Shown: positions 7,857 through 15,610 of the stretch, one piece after another
How positions within the stretch are numbered: the stretch's first letter is position 1
How the letters are laid out: each line of letters starts with the position of its first letter
Source of the DNA: CAZIPN01 sp964541225
GTDB taxonomy: Bacteria; Actinomycetota; Coriobacteriia; Anaerosomatales; JAAXUF01
Length of the DNA: 32,924 nucleotides
Assembly (NCBI GenBank): GCA_964541225.1
Contig: CAZIPN010000023.1
Coordinates: 1 to 32,924 of the forward strand
Direction: 5' to 3'
Position numbers and translations under genes: made by a program
The notes under the pieces: model-generated
What the model saw: the letters and a program-made list of their open reading frames with translations, nothing else
The model's database searches: none
What the model was told of the DNA's origin: nothing

Positions 7857-7956
7857 CGCCGCCGAGCACCGCGACGCGCCCGACCAAGGCAGCGCTGCCG
7901 AGCAGGGCAGTCCGGCCGACCAGCGCGACGCCGACCAGCAGCGCGACGCCGAGCAG
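7840..7956 (+). CDS. Repeat-rich N-terminus, probably of RmlD, cut by the assembly gap
   Basis: An ATG at 7840 overlaps the rmlB stop by 17 bases and opens a frame that runs into the N block, giving 39 residues. The peptide is a loose hexapeptide repeat rich in Asp, Gln, Ala and Glu (RDAPDQ, GSAAEQ, GSPADQ, RDADQQ, RDAEQ), low in complexity and probably unstructured. After the gap an RmlD frame is already open, with residues before its Rossmann loop. The simplest reading is one gene whose N-terminal extension spans the gap. The frames on the two sides differ if the gap is truly 100 bases, but 100 N is a conventional placeholder. The alternative is a separate small ORF plus an rmlD start hidden in the gap. 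Confidence 0.45.
7921..7956 (+). repeat. 18-bp tandem repeat, two copies, abutting the gap
   Basis: 7921-7938 and 7939-7956 are two 18-bp units differing at one base (CAGCGCGACGCCGACCAG against the same unit with GAGCAG at the end). They encode QRDADQ and QRDAEQ. The second unit ends exactly where the N run begins, so unresolved further copies are the likely reason the assembly broke here. Confidence 0.75.
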
Positions 7957-8056
7957 NNNNNNNNNNNNNNNNNNNNNNNNNNNNNNNNNNNNNNNNNNNN
8001 NNNNNNNNNNNNNNNNNNNNNNNNNNNNNNNNNNNNNNNNNNNNNNNNNNNNNNNN
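7957..8056. other. Assembly gap of 100 N
   Basis: Exactly 100 unknown bases, a typical scaffold placeholder rather than a measured length. The gap lies between the hexapeptide-repeat frame and the first visible RmlD codons. Confidence 0.99.
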
Positions 8057-8938
8057 CTCGCCGGGTACGCGTTCCTGGTCGCGGGCGCTGACGGCATGCT
8101 TGGCACGGCGCTGCAGTCTGTGATTGCCGACGCGGGAGGCGAGCTTCACGCGCCGGGTGAAGCTGGCTTCGACATCACCGATCCCGTTGCCGTGCGCCAC
8201 CGCGTGGCCGAGTTTGTCGGCGTGCTTCGAACCGAACAGCACGGCGTGCTCATCAACGCCGCCGCCTACACGAATGTGGAGCGTGCGGAAGAGGAGCCAG
8301 ACCGCGCAGCTCTCGTCAACGAGCACGGAGCTGCTGTGCTGGCGAGGGCAGCGCGCGAGGTGGGGCTCACCTTCGTGCACGTCTCGACGGACTTCGTGTT
8401 CGACGGGCACAAGGACGGTCCGTACGCCGAGGACGACAAGCCCAATCCGCTCTCGGTCTACGGCGCCACGAAGCTTGCGGGTGAGGTCGCCGTCATCGCC
8501 GAATACCCCGACGCGCTCATCGTGCGCACGGCCTGGGTCTTTGGCGCTGGCGGAACGAACTTCCCGGTCAAGATCATCGAAGTGGCGCGTTCTCAGCCAT
8601 CGCTGTCGGTTGTGACCGATGAGGTTGGCTCGCCCACTTACACGGTTGATCTCGCGCGCGGCATTGTCGGTTTGGTCGAAGCAGGCGCGACGGGGCTGTT
8701 CCACCTCGCCGGGTCGGGCTCGTGCTCTCGTTTCGAGCTGGCGGTCGAGGTGTTGCGCCGCGCGGGCGTCGAGGCGCTCGTGCAACCCGTCACCCACGAT
8801 GCGTTTCCCATGAAGGCCGAGCGCCCGCTGAACTCCGTGCTTGATTGCCGCAAGGCGGCGGGTCTCGGCGTCGTGATGCCCGACTGGCACGATGCGGTTG
8901 CGCGCTTTCTGAGCGAAGCGGGGATCGTTCGGCACTAA
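8057..8938 (+). CDS. rmlD: dTDP-4-dehydrorhamnose reductase (RmlD), 5' end in gap
   Basis: 293 residues are visible from the gap edge. The first ones (LAGYAFLVAGADGMLGTAL) contain the Rossmann loop GADGMLG, so only a short N-terminal piece of the catalytic domain is missing. INAAAYTNVERAEEEPDRA, STDFVFDG and the catalytic YGATK are standard RmlD blocks. RTAWVFG and the late PLNSVLDC segment also fit. It reduces dTDP-4-keto-L-rhamnose to dTDP-L-rhamnose using NAD(P)H and completes the rml set. The ATG at 8096 is inside the nucleotide-binding loop and cannot be the true start. The gene probably begins in the gap or at 7840 with a repeat-rich extension. Confidence 0.92.
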   Translation, partial: LAGYAFLVAGADGMLGTALQSVIADAGGELHAPGEAGFDITDPVAVRHRVAEFVGVLRTEQHGVLINAAAYTNVERAEEEPDRAALVNEHGAAVLARAAREVGLTFVHVSTDFVFDGHKDGPYAEDDKPNPLSVYGATKLAGEVAVIAEYPDALIVRTAWVFGAGGTNFPVKIIEVARSQPSLSVVTDEVGSPTYTVDLARGIVGLVEAGATGLFHLAGSGSCSRFELAVEVLRRAGVEALVQPVTHDAFPMKAERPLNSVLDCRKAAGLGVVMPDWHDAVARFLSEAGIVRH

Positions 8939-8959
8939 CGGCTATGGCAAGATGAGGGC

Positions 8960-9811
8960 ATGAGCAACCTGGCCATTGACGCGATCGTCGTCAGCTTCAA
9001 CACCAAGGACCTGCTGCGTGCATGCATCGCATCGCTGGTTGCCTCTCGGCGCGTCGTCAACCGGATCATCGTGGTCGACAACGCGTCTTCGGACGGAAGC
9101 GCCGAGATGGTGCGCGCCGAATTCCCCGCAGTCGAGCTGATCGAGATGCCGAGCAACGTCGGCTTCGCTCGCGCCAACAACCAGGCCTTTGGGGTGTCTG
9201 ACGCCGATCTCATCTTCCTGCTGAACTCAGACGCCGAGATCGAGCCAGACACGCTTGATGCGATGGAGGGCGAGCTGCTCTCAGACGATCGGATCGGGAT
9301 GGTCGGTCCGGTGCTTGTCGGCAATGACGGTCGTGTGCAGTACGAAGGCGCCCGACGTGACCCCACGATTTCTGGCGAGTTCGGCAATATCTCGCATCTG
9401 AACTGGCGGCGCCCAGACGGCATCTTTGGACGCTACCTGATGAATGACTGGGATCACCGCTCGACGCGCGATGTTGAAGTGCTGAGCGGAGCCTGCATGC
9501 TGATTCGCCGAGAAGCCCTCGGCGGCGTTCTCTTTCGCGACGACTTCTTCATGTACGGCGAGGACATCGAAGTATGCCAGCGGCTGCGGCGTGCGGGGTG
9601 GCGGCTGCGCTACCTCGGGAGCACCGAGATCCTGCACCATGGCGGGGCGGCATCGCGCAAGGCGCGCACGCGCATGCGCTTCGCGGGTGTAGTCTCGATG
9701 GCGCAGCTGCTGGGCAGGTCGCGAGGCTGGCTGTACGCCCTCGGCTACCTCGCGATCGTACCGGTTGCGTGGCCGCTCGGGGCCATCGTGAAGCGCGAGC
9801 GGCAGACATGA
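8960..9811 (+). CDS. GT2-family glycosyltransferase (rhamnosyltransferase-like)
   Basis: 283 residues with a GT-A fold. It opens with AIVVSFNTKDLLRACIASL, then IIVVDNASSDGSAEMV and NVGFARANNQ. The metal-binding DXD-like site appears as LLNSDAEIEPD. The acceptor part has LSGACMLIRREAL and FFMYGEDIEVCQRLRRAGW, typical of the WbbL/RfbF-like GT2 group that often uses dTDP-rhamnose. A hydrophobic stretch near the C-terminus (about 250-275) may lie at the membrane. GAGGG sits just before the ATG. It lies directly after rmlD, which supports use of rhamnose, but the donor is inference. Its stop overlaps the next ATG (ATGA). Confidence 0.9.
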   Translation: MSNLAIDAIVVSFNTKDLLRACIASLVASRRVVNRIIVVDNASSDGSAEMVRAEFPAVELIEMPSNVGFARANNQAFGVSDADLIFLLNSDAEIEPDTLDAMEGELLSDDRIGMVGPVLVGNDGRVQYEGARRDPTISGEFGNISHLNWRRPDGIFGRYLMNDWDHRSTRDVEVLSGACMLIRREALGGVLFRDDFFMYGEDIEVCQRLRRAGWRLRYLGSTEILHHGGAASRKARTRMRFAGVVSMAQLLGRSRGWLYALGYLAIVPVAWPLGAIVKRERQT

Positions 9812-10953
9812 GCGGCGCGGTGAGGGTACTGCTGGTTGCCGCAGCGAACTCCACGACCGGAGGCGGGGAGCGCCATGTCGCCGACTTGCTGCGCCGACTG
9901 CCGCGCACCGACCTGGAGCTGGGACTGGCGTGTCCCGCTGGCGGGGACCTCGCCTCGCTTGCCGAGTCGCTCGGCCTGCCGGTCTACCTCGTGCCCATCG
10001 CGTCGGGCTTCTCGCCCGCGGCCGTTCGCGGTGTGCGTGACGCGATCCGCGAGTTCTCGCCCGACGTCGTGCACGCGCACGGCTCGCGGGCGGCGATGTT
10101 TGCTCGGCTCGGCGATCCTTTGGCGCGCGAGCGCGTCGTCTACACGGTGCACGGCATCCACGTCGACAAGGCTGGCTCCGTGGCGCGGCAGATCACCTTG
10201 GGGACGGTCGAGCGGCTGCTGAGGCCGCGCACAGCGCGCTTCGTGTGCGTGTGCGAGTCCGACGTGGACAAGGGGGCGTCGCTCGGCGTTGTGGACGCGG
10301 ATCGAGCGAGGGTGATCCACAACGGGATCGAACTGCCGAAGCCTGTCGGCAGCACGCGCGGTGCGTTTCGCGCCGAGCTCTCGATCGAACCGCAGGCGCC
10401 CCTGGTGCTGAGCATCGGGCGGTTCCACCAGCAAAAGGATCAGCTGACGTTGCTCGAGGCATGGGCGCTTGTGCGCGAGCACGTGCCGGGTGCGGTCCTC
10501 GCACTCGTGGGCTCCGGCCCGCAGGAGAGCGCGCTGCGCGAGCGGGCGGCGGCACTGCAGCTCGGCGATTCGCTGCGTCTGGCGCGACCTCGCTTCGGGC
10601 TTGCCGAGGCCTACGCGGACGCGGACGTCTTCGCGCTGTCGTCGCTGTGGGAAGGGCTGCCCTATGTGCTGCTTGAAGCCATGGCGTATGGGTTGCCGGT
10701 CGCGAGTACGAACGTCGACGGCATTCCGGAAGCCGTCGCTGACGGGGAAAGCGGGATCCTGGTGCCGCCCGCCGACCCGGGGATGTTGGCCCGAGCGATT
10801 GTCGAGCTTCTCGGCGACGCGGGCATGCGCGAGCGGATGGGCGAGGTGGGACGGACGCGCGTTGCGGAGCACTTCTCGCTCGCAAGCATGGTCGAGGGCG
10901 TCGTCGCGCTGTATCGAGATGTGGGAGTGGCAGCATCGAAGTCGGGGGACTGA
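9808..10953 (+). CDS. GT4-family glycosyltransferase
   Basis: 381 residues from the ATG that overlaps the previous stop. The N-terminal domain starts with VLLVAAANSTTGGGERHVADLLRRL, containing the GG.ER acceptor-side loop typical of GT4 enzymes. VVHAHGSRAAMFARL and VIHNGIEL come in the middle. The C-terminal domain has LSIGRFHQQKDQLTLLEAW and the EGLPYVLLEAMAYGLPVAST donor-binding motif with both glutamates. The frame is open upstream to 9574, but that part overlaps the GT2 gene and shows no homology, so it is not used. It probably extends the lipid-linked chain; the sugar is unknown. Confidence 0.9.
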   Translation: MSGAVRVLLVAAANSTTGGGERHVADLLRRLPRTDLELGLACPAGGDLASLAESLGLPVYLVPIASGFSPAAVRGVRDAIREFSPDVVHAHGSRAAMFARLGDPLARERVVYTVHGIHVDKAGSVARQITLGTVERLLRPRTARFVCVCESDVDKGASLGVVDADRARVIHNGIELPKPVGSTRGAFRAELSIEPQAPLVLSIGRFHQQKDQLTLLEAWALVREHVPGAVLALVGSGPQESALRERAAALQLGDSLRLARPRFGLAEAYADADVFALSSLWEGLPYVLLEAMAYGLPVASTNVDGIPEAVADGESGILVPPADPGMLARAIVELLGDAGMRERMGEVGRTRVAEHFSLASMVEGVVALYRDVGVAASKSGD

Positions 10954-10964
10954 GCGGGAGTAGT

Positions 10965-10996
10965 AGCCGAGAATGATGTACACGACAGGCTCGGCT
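10965..10996 (+). terminator. Possible hairpin after the GT4 gene
   Basis: AGCCGAG (10965-10971) can pair with CTCGGCT (10990-10996) across an 18-base loop, 12 bases past a stop codon. No T tract follows and the loop is large, so support is weak. The gene arrangement does show a break here, with a 124-bp spacer before the next start. Confidence 0.25.
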
Positions 10997-11077
10997 TGGA
11001 GTAAGGTGGGTTAAGCAAAGTAATCAGTGATCCAGCGTTCCTGTCTTGGGGGCGCAAACCGGCTGGAGCAATCGCTG

Positions 11078-11488
11078 ATGGTATACGTCCGATGGAAGAT
11101 GGCGATGCTCGCCATCCAAGGGGTACTGCTGGTGGCCGTGTTCAGTTGGCTTGCGCAGCATGGCGCCTCGATTGTTGAATGGGGCAGCGCTCACACCATC
11201 GTTGTGGCGCTGGTGGCCGGTGTCGGCCTTGCGATTGGGCTTCCCAACGAGCTTCATGCTCGCTTGAGGCGACGACACACCCACGTCCTGACACCTGATG
11301 TTGCGGCGGTGTTCTTGCCGATGATGGTCGGGATTCTCGCGCTGGTGGTGGCGCGTGACTCGGCGGGACGCGCGCAGGGCGTTGCGGTGGCAGCCTTGTT
11401 CGCGGTTGGGTACCTGGCGGCAGTCGCACTTGCCGGCCCTCTTGCTCATCCGATTCGCAAGCGCGCTCGCTCTGGAGCGCCAGAGTAG
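11078..11488 (+). CDS. Small integral membrane protein, unknown function
   Basis: 136 residues from an ATG with GGAG about ten bases upstream; a GTG at 11027 would add 17 residues without hydrophobic character. Four likely membrane spans are visible at roughly residues 8-28, 37-55, 74-92 and 97-118. A basic RLRRRH stretch lies between spans two and three, and the tail (IRKRARSGAPE) is basic. No family was recognised. It sits between a glycosyltransferase and the phosphohexomutase on the same strand, so a part in polysaccharide export or assembly is possible but unsupported. It is too small to be a flippase of the Wzx type. Confidence 0.65.
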   Translation: MVYVRWKMAMLAIQGVLLVAVFSWLAQHGASIVEWGSAHTIVVALVAGVGLAIGLPNELHARLRRRHTHVLTPDVAAVFLPMMVGILALVVARDSAGRAQGVAVAALFAVGYLAAVALAGPLAHPIRKRARSGAPE

Positions 11489-11624
11489 CCGATGGCCCCC
11501 AAAGCAGCCGACGGCGCTATTCTCAGTCTGGGCTGCCGATTCCACACTTCCGCCCCCTGGCCTCGGACGCCCTCATGCGCGAGAATCGACTCCGACGTTT
11601 CGCGAGGATTGAGGGGTTCGCCGA

Positions 11625-13013
11625 ATGAGCACCAACATTCACTTCGGTACTGACGGTTGGCGCGCGGTTATCGGCGCTGACTACACCTACGACAACGTGC
11701 GCCGCGTCGCCGATGCCGCCGGCCGGGTCTTCGCTGCCGACAAACCAGGCGGCACCGTGATCGTCGGCTACGACACACGCTTTGAGGCGGGCGCGTTTGC
11801 CGCCGCTGCAGCCGAGGTGCTGGCCAGCCACGGACTGAACGTCCGCGTCTCCGATCGCTACCTGCCGACACCAGCGCTGTGCTGGTCGGTCAAGGAGGCC
11901 GACAACGCTGCCGGCGGTGTGATGCTCACGGCGAGCCACAATCCGAGCGAGTATCTCGGCTTGAAGCTGCGCATGGAAGACGGTGGCGCATCGCCGGTCG
12001 AGTTCACCGACCGCGTCGAGGCCGAGCTGCGCGATGAGCCGCCCACGGCGCGCGGTGCGTTCGAGACCGTCGACCTGGTCGGCCCCTACCTGGCCAATCT
12101 CGCGTCACTCGTGGACGGCGAGGCGATCCGCTCGGCGAACTTGCGCGTGGTCGTCGATCCGCTCTTCGGCGCGGGACAGACGTACCTCGCCGAGACGCTG
12201 CGCACCTTCGGCGTCGACGTGCACGAGATTCACGACGTCCCCAACCCCGGCTTTGGCGGACTGCACCCGGAGCCGATCCCGCCGTGGATCTCGGCGGCGA
12301 CCGACGCGGTGAAGGCTGATGCGCGCGACGCCGGGTTCGTCAATGACGGCGACGCCGATCGCATCGGCGCCATCGATCGCGCCGGCAACTTCGTCTCGCC
12401 GCACCGCATCATCGGACTCATGGCGCAGCATCTCGTGCAGGACAAAGGCCAGAGTGGCCGAGTGGTCAAGACGCTCTCGACGTCGGTGCTCGTCGACCGG
12501 CTCTGCCGCGCGCTCGGCCTGACCGTCACAACCACGCCCATCGGCTTCAAGTGGATCTACGAGGAGATGCTCAAGGGCGACGTTCTTGTCGGCGGGGAAG
12601 AGAGCGGCGGCATTGGCATTCCGAGTCACGTGCGTGAGCGCGACGGGCTGCTGATGGCGCTCATGCTTACCGAGATGATGGCGCAGCGCGGCAAGGGTCT
12701 CGGCGAGCTGGTCGACGACATGCTCGCGATCACCGGCCCGATGGCGTACAACCGCGTCGACTTGAAGGTGACGCCCGAGGTCAAGAGCGCGTTTCTCGCC
12801 AAGGCACACGAACTCGCGCCCAAAGAGGTCGCCGGCGTGGCGGTACACGATATCGTGCGCACCGATGGCGTGAAGTTCCTGCTCTCCGACGACGCATGGT
12901 TGCTGCTGCGCCCGTCGGGCACCGAGCCACTCGTGCGCGTGTACGCTGAGGCACCATCGGCGGGTGTCGTGGACGACTTGCTCGCAGCGGGTCGTGCGAT
13001 GGTCGAGGGGTAG
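11625..13013 (+). CDS. Phosphoglucomutase/phosphomannomutase family protein
   Basis: 462 residues, the usual length. It interconverts hexose 6-phosphate and 1-phosphate, supplying glucose 1-phosphate for RmlA or mannose 1-phosphate for GDP-mannose. All four signature sites are present: the phosphoserine loop TASHNPSEY (Ser104), the metal loop DGDADR (241-246), the sugar-specificity loop GEESGG (324-329), and the phosphate-binding RPSGTEP (429-435). The start FGTDGWRAVIG is canonical. GAGGGG precedes the ATG. Substrate preference cannot be read with certainty, although GEESGG rather than GEMSGH leans towards a glucose-type mutase. It is cytoplasmic and lies within the polysaccharide locus. Confidence 0.93.
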   Translation: MSTNIHFGTDGWRAVIGADYTYDNVRRVADAAGRVFAADKPGGTVIVGYDTRFEAGAFAAAAAEVLASHGLNVRVSDRYLPTPALCWSVKEADNAAGGVMLTASHNPSEYLGLKLRMEDGGASPVEFTDRVEAELRDEPPTARGAFETVDLVGPYLANLASLVDGEAIRSANLRVVVDPLFGAGQTYLAETLRTFGVDVHEIHDVPNPGFGGLHPEPIPPWISAATDAVKADARDAGFVNDGDADRIGAIDRAGNFVSPHRIIGLMAQHLVQDKGQSGRVVKTLSTSVLVDRLCRALGLTVTTTPIGFKWIYEEMLKGDVLVGGEESGGIGIPSHVRERDGLLMALMLTEMMAQRGKGLGELVDDMLAITGPMAYNRVDLKVTPEVKSAFLAKAHELAPKEVAGVAVHDIVRTDGVKFLLSDDAWLLLRPSGTEPLVRVYAEAPSAGVVDDLLAAGRAMVEG

Positions 13014-13031
13014 ACGAGACGAAAGGCGCGC

Positions 13032-14210
13032 ATGCCGCTGCCCGACCGCCCTTTGAGGGTCACGATGGTCAACAAGTACTACTATCCGCCTCATCTCGGC
13101 GGTGTTGAGACGCACGTTCGCGACATCGCCGAAGGGCTGGTCGAATACGCAGGCGCAGGCGTTCGCGCGATCGTGTGCAACGAAGGTCCCGAGCGTGTTG
13201 AGGAGTCCATTGGCGGCGTGGATGTGCTGCGGCTTCCTCGGCAGTTCGCGCTCTCAAGCGCGCCCATCGCGCTCTCGATGCCGGGCGCTCTTCGCGCCGA
13301 GATGTACCGAAGCGCGCCTCCCGACATCATGCATCTGCACTTCCCGTATCCATGGGGCGAGCTGTCGTTCCTGCAGGCCAAGCCAGATGTTCCGAGCGTC
13401 GTGCTCTACCACTCCGACATCGTGCGGCAGAAGCGGATGCTCACGCTGTACCGGCCGTTTCTGGAGCGCTTCTTGGACTCGGTGGACCTGATCATTGCGA
13501 GTTCGCCGAACATGGTGCGACACTCCGAGTTCCTCGCACCGCGCGCCGAGAAATGCCGAGTGGTGAACTTCGGGCTGCACGTGGAGCGGATCGCCGACGG
13601 TGCCGAGACGCTCGCCCGTGCCGAGAAGCTGCGAGCCAACCACGCAGGGCGCAAGATCGTGCTCTTTGTCGGCAGGCTCATCTACTACAAGGGTGCCGAC
13701 GTGCTCGTTCGGGCGATGGAGGACGTGGACGCCGACCTCGTGATGATCGGGCGCGGCTCACTCGAGTCCGAGCTGCGCGAGAGTGCCGCCAGGGCGGGTA
13801 TTGCCGATCGCGTCACGTGGCTCGGCCCGCAAGATGATGACGAACTTGCGGCGTGGTATCACGCGGCCGACGTGTTCACGCTGCCGAGCGTGGCGCGAAG
13901 CGAGGCATTCGGGCTCGTGCAGATCGAAGCCCACGCTGCGGGCACGCCTGTCGTTTCAACCGACTTGACCACCGGCGTGCCCTACGCCAATCTCGACGGC
14001 GTGACGGGGCTCACGGTACCCGTGGGAGATGCGCCAGCGCTTGCGGCCGCGCTCAACCGGATCCTGGACGACGACGACCTGCGCGGGCGTCTCGGCGAGC
14101 AGGCTCGGCAGCGGGCGCTCACCGAGTTCACGATACCTCGCATGGTCGACCAGACCCTCGAGGTCTACGCCGAGGCCGCTGCGATACATGCCGACAGGGG
14201 GGGACGCTAG
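13032..14210 (+). CDS. GT4-family glycosyltransferase (mannosyltransferase-like)
   Basis: 392 residues. The acceptor domain opens with VTMVNKYYYPPHLGGVETHVRDIAEGL, with the GGVE.H loop. IMHLHFPYPW and VLYHSDIVRQKRML follow. The donor domain shows FVGRLIYYKGADVLVRAM, VMIGRGSLESEL and the SEAFGLVQIEAHAAGTPVVST motif with the two catalytic-site glutamates. This arrangement resembles WbaZ/PimB-type enzymes that often use GDP-mannose, but the donor is not proven. GAAAGGCGCGC precedes the ATG. Its TAG is immediately followed by the ATG of the polyprenyl-phosphate sugar transferase, so the two are probably coupled. Confidence 0.9.
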   Translation: MPLPDRPLRVTMVNKYYYPPHLGGVETHVRDIAEGLVEYAGAGVRAIVCNEGPERVEESIGGVDVLRLPRQFALSSAPIALSMPGALRAEMYRSAPPDIMHLHFPYPWGELSFLQAKPDVPSVVLYHSDIVRQKRMLTLYRPFLERFLDSVDLIIASSPNMVRHSEFLAPRAEKCRVVNFGLHVERIADGAETLARAEKLRANHAGRKIVLFVGRLIYYKGADVLVRAMEDVDADLVMIGRGSLESELRESAARAGIADRVTWLGPQDDDELAAWYHAADVFTLPSVARSEAFGLVQIEAHAAGTPVVSTDLTTGVPYANLDGVTGLTVPVGDAPALAAALNRILDDDDLRGRLGEQARQRALTEFTIPRMVDQTLEVYAEAAAIHADRGGR

Positions 14211-15593
14211 ATGTCGCGCGGCCGGTTCATCGCTCTGTCGATCGCGCTCGACGTCGTGTCCGTTAACGTCGGCTACGTGCTCGCATTCATCATCCGATTC
14301 GGTGGCCACATTCCTGCCGATCAGGTCCAGAACTTCCCGGTCTACGTCGCGCTGGCGCCGCTGATCACGCTCTTCTACGTCGGGGGAGCGTGGACCTACG
14401 GCCTCTACGATCCTGAGCGCGCGGACACCGCGTGGCTCGTGGCACGAGCCGCATTCGCTTCGGCGACGCTCGGCACGCTGCTGACTGCGGCGATCGCGTT
14501 CTTCGGCGGCCCGAGGACCACGGCAGTCGCCCGTACGGTTGTCGTGCTCGCGTGGCCTGTCGAGGTGTTGCTGCTCTCTGGCTGGCGGCTGGCGTTCCTG
14601 AGGTTCGGCAGCATCAAGTGGCCCGAGCAGCGTGTGCTGATCGTCGGCACCAACGACGCGTCGGTCGATCTCGCGAACGAAGTCGCCTTGCGCGGCAAGT
14701 GGGGCTGGAAGATCGCGGGCCTCGTCGACCCGAGTGTCGAAGCGTGCGAGATTGCGCCGCGCGAACTCGGCGGGCATCCGGTCTTGGGGTGCGCGCGGGA
14801 CGTCGCCAGCATCGCCGCGAAGGTCCGTGCGAACCGCGTGATCGTCGCAAGTCCAGTGGCGCTGCGAGAGATCGTCGAGAGCCTCGTTCTTGCCGACGAG
14901 GTGCGCGTTCGTGTAGATGTTGTGCCGGAACTCTATGAGATCTTCATCGGCACGGTGGATGCTATTGTCGGCGATGTGCCCCTCATGGAGATCACACGCT
15001 CAACCGTGCCGCGCTACTACGCTGCGGCCAAGCGGGGACTCGACCTGATCGCATCGGTGGGCTTGTTCGTGTTGGTAAGTCCAGTACTCCTGGTGGCGGT
15101 GATCGCAATCGTTGCATCCGACGGACTGCCGTTCGTCTACTCGCAAGAGCGTAGCGGCAAGGGATTGAGATCCTTTCATGTCTACAAGCTGCGGACCATG
15201 GTCAAGGACGCCGAGAAGCTCTCAGGCGCCGTTCTTGCCGAGGAGGACGATCCGCGGATCACGGCGGTTGGGCGCTTCCTTCGTAAGACGCGCATCGACG
15301 AGCTTCCGCAGCTGGTCAACATCATGAAGGGTGACATGAGTTTCATCGGGCCCAGGCCCGAGCGGCCGGTCTTCGTCGAGCAGTTCTGCGAGGAGATCCC
15401 TGGCTATCAGGAGCGATTCAACGTCAAGCCTGGCGTGACCGGGCTGGCGCAAGTCAGCGGTGGATACGCAACGACACCAGAACGCAAGCTCAAGTACGAC
15501 CTCATCTACATGTATCATCAGAACTTAGCCATGGACATCCAAATCGTGGCTGAGACCCTGCGCGTGGTACTCACGGGCCGCGGCGCACGATAA
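14211..15593 (+). CDS. Polyprenyl-phosphate sugar-1-phosphate transferase (WbaP/CpsE-like)
   Basis: 460 residues. It starts polysaccharide assembly by moving a sugar phosphate from a nucleotide sugar to undecaprenyl phosphate. The N-terminal part has about four membrane spans, then a Rossmann-like segment (VLIVGTNDASVDLANEV). From about residue 268 comes the bacterial sugar transferase domain (PF02397 type). It begins with AKRGLDLIASVGLFVL, a membrane hairpin, then VYKLRTMVKDAE, the acidic catalytic DDPRITAVGRFLRKTRIDELPQL, MSFIGPRPERP, and VKPGVTGLAQVSGGY. This is the WbaP-type layout. It starts directly after the preceding stop. The transferred sugar (galactose, glucose or other) cannot be deduced. 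Confidence 0.94.
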   Translation: MSRGRFIALSIALDVVSVNVGYVLAFIIRFGGHIPADQVQNFPVYVALAPLITLFYVGGAWTYGLYDPERADTAWLVARAAFASATLGTLLTAAIAFFGGPRTTAVARTVVVLAWPVEVLLLSGWRLAFLRFGSIKWPEQRVLIVGTNDASVDLANEVALRGKWGWKIAGLVDPSVEACEIAPRELGGHPVLGCARDVASIAAKVRANRVIVASPVALREIVESLVLADEVRVRVDVVPELYEIFIGTVDAIVGDVPLMEITRSTVPRYYAAAKRGLDLIASVGLFVLVSPVLLVAVIAIVASDGLPFVYSQERSGKGLRSFHVYKLRTMVKDAEKLSGAVLAEEDDPRITAVGRFLRKTRIDELPQLVNIMKGDMSFIGPRPERPVFVEQFCEEIPGYQERFNVKPGVTGLAQVSGGYATTPERKLKYDLIYMYHQNLAMDIQIVAETLRVVLTGRGAR

Positions 15594-15610
15594 CAAGAGG
15601 AGCACTCTCC

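Noticed and set aside
8096..8100. ATG 8096 as the rmlD start
   Set aside because: It falls inside the nucleotide-binding GADGMLG loop; residues before it are needed for the fold.
9574..9807. Upstream extension of the GT4 gene frame
   Set aside because: It lies inside the GT2 gene in another frame and lacks homology; the ATG at 9808 overlaps the GT2 stop as coupled genes do.
11470..11485. CTCTGG-AGCG-CCAGAG hairpin as a terminator
   Set aside because: It lies within the last codons of the small membrane protein gene and has no T tract; likely chance.
12105..13115. A 336-residue minus-strand frame over the phosphohexomutase gene
   Set aside because: The opposite strand carries a full set of mutase motifs; the antisense frame shows no family features.
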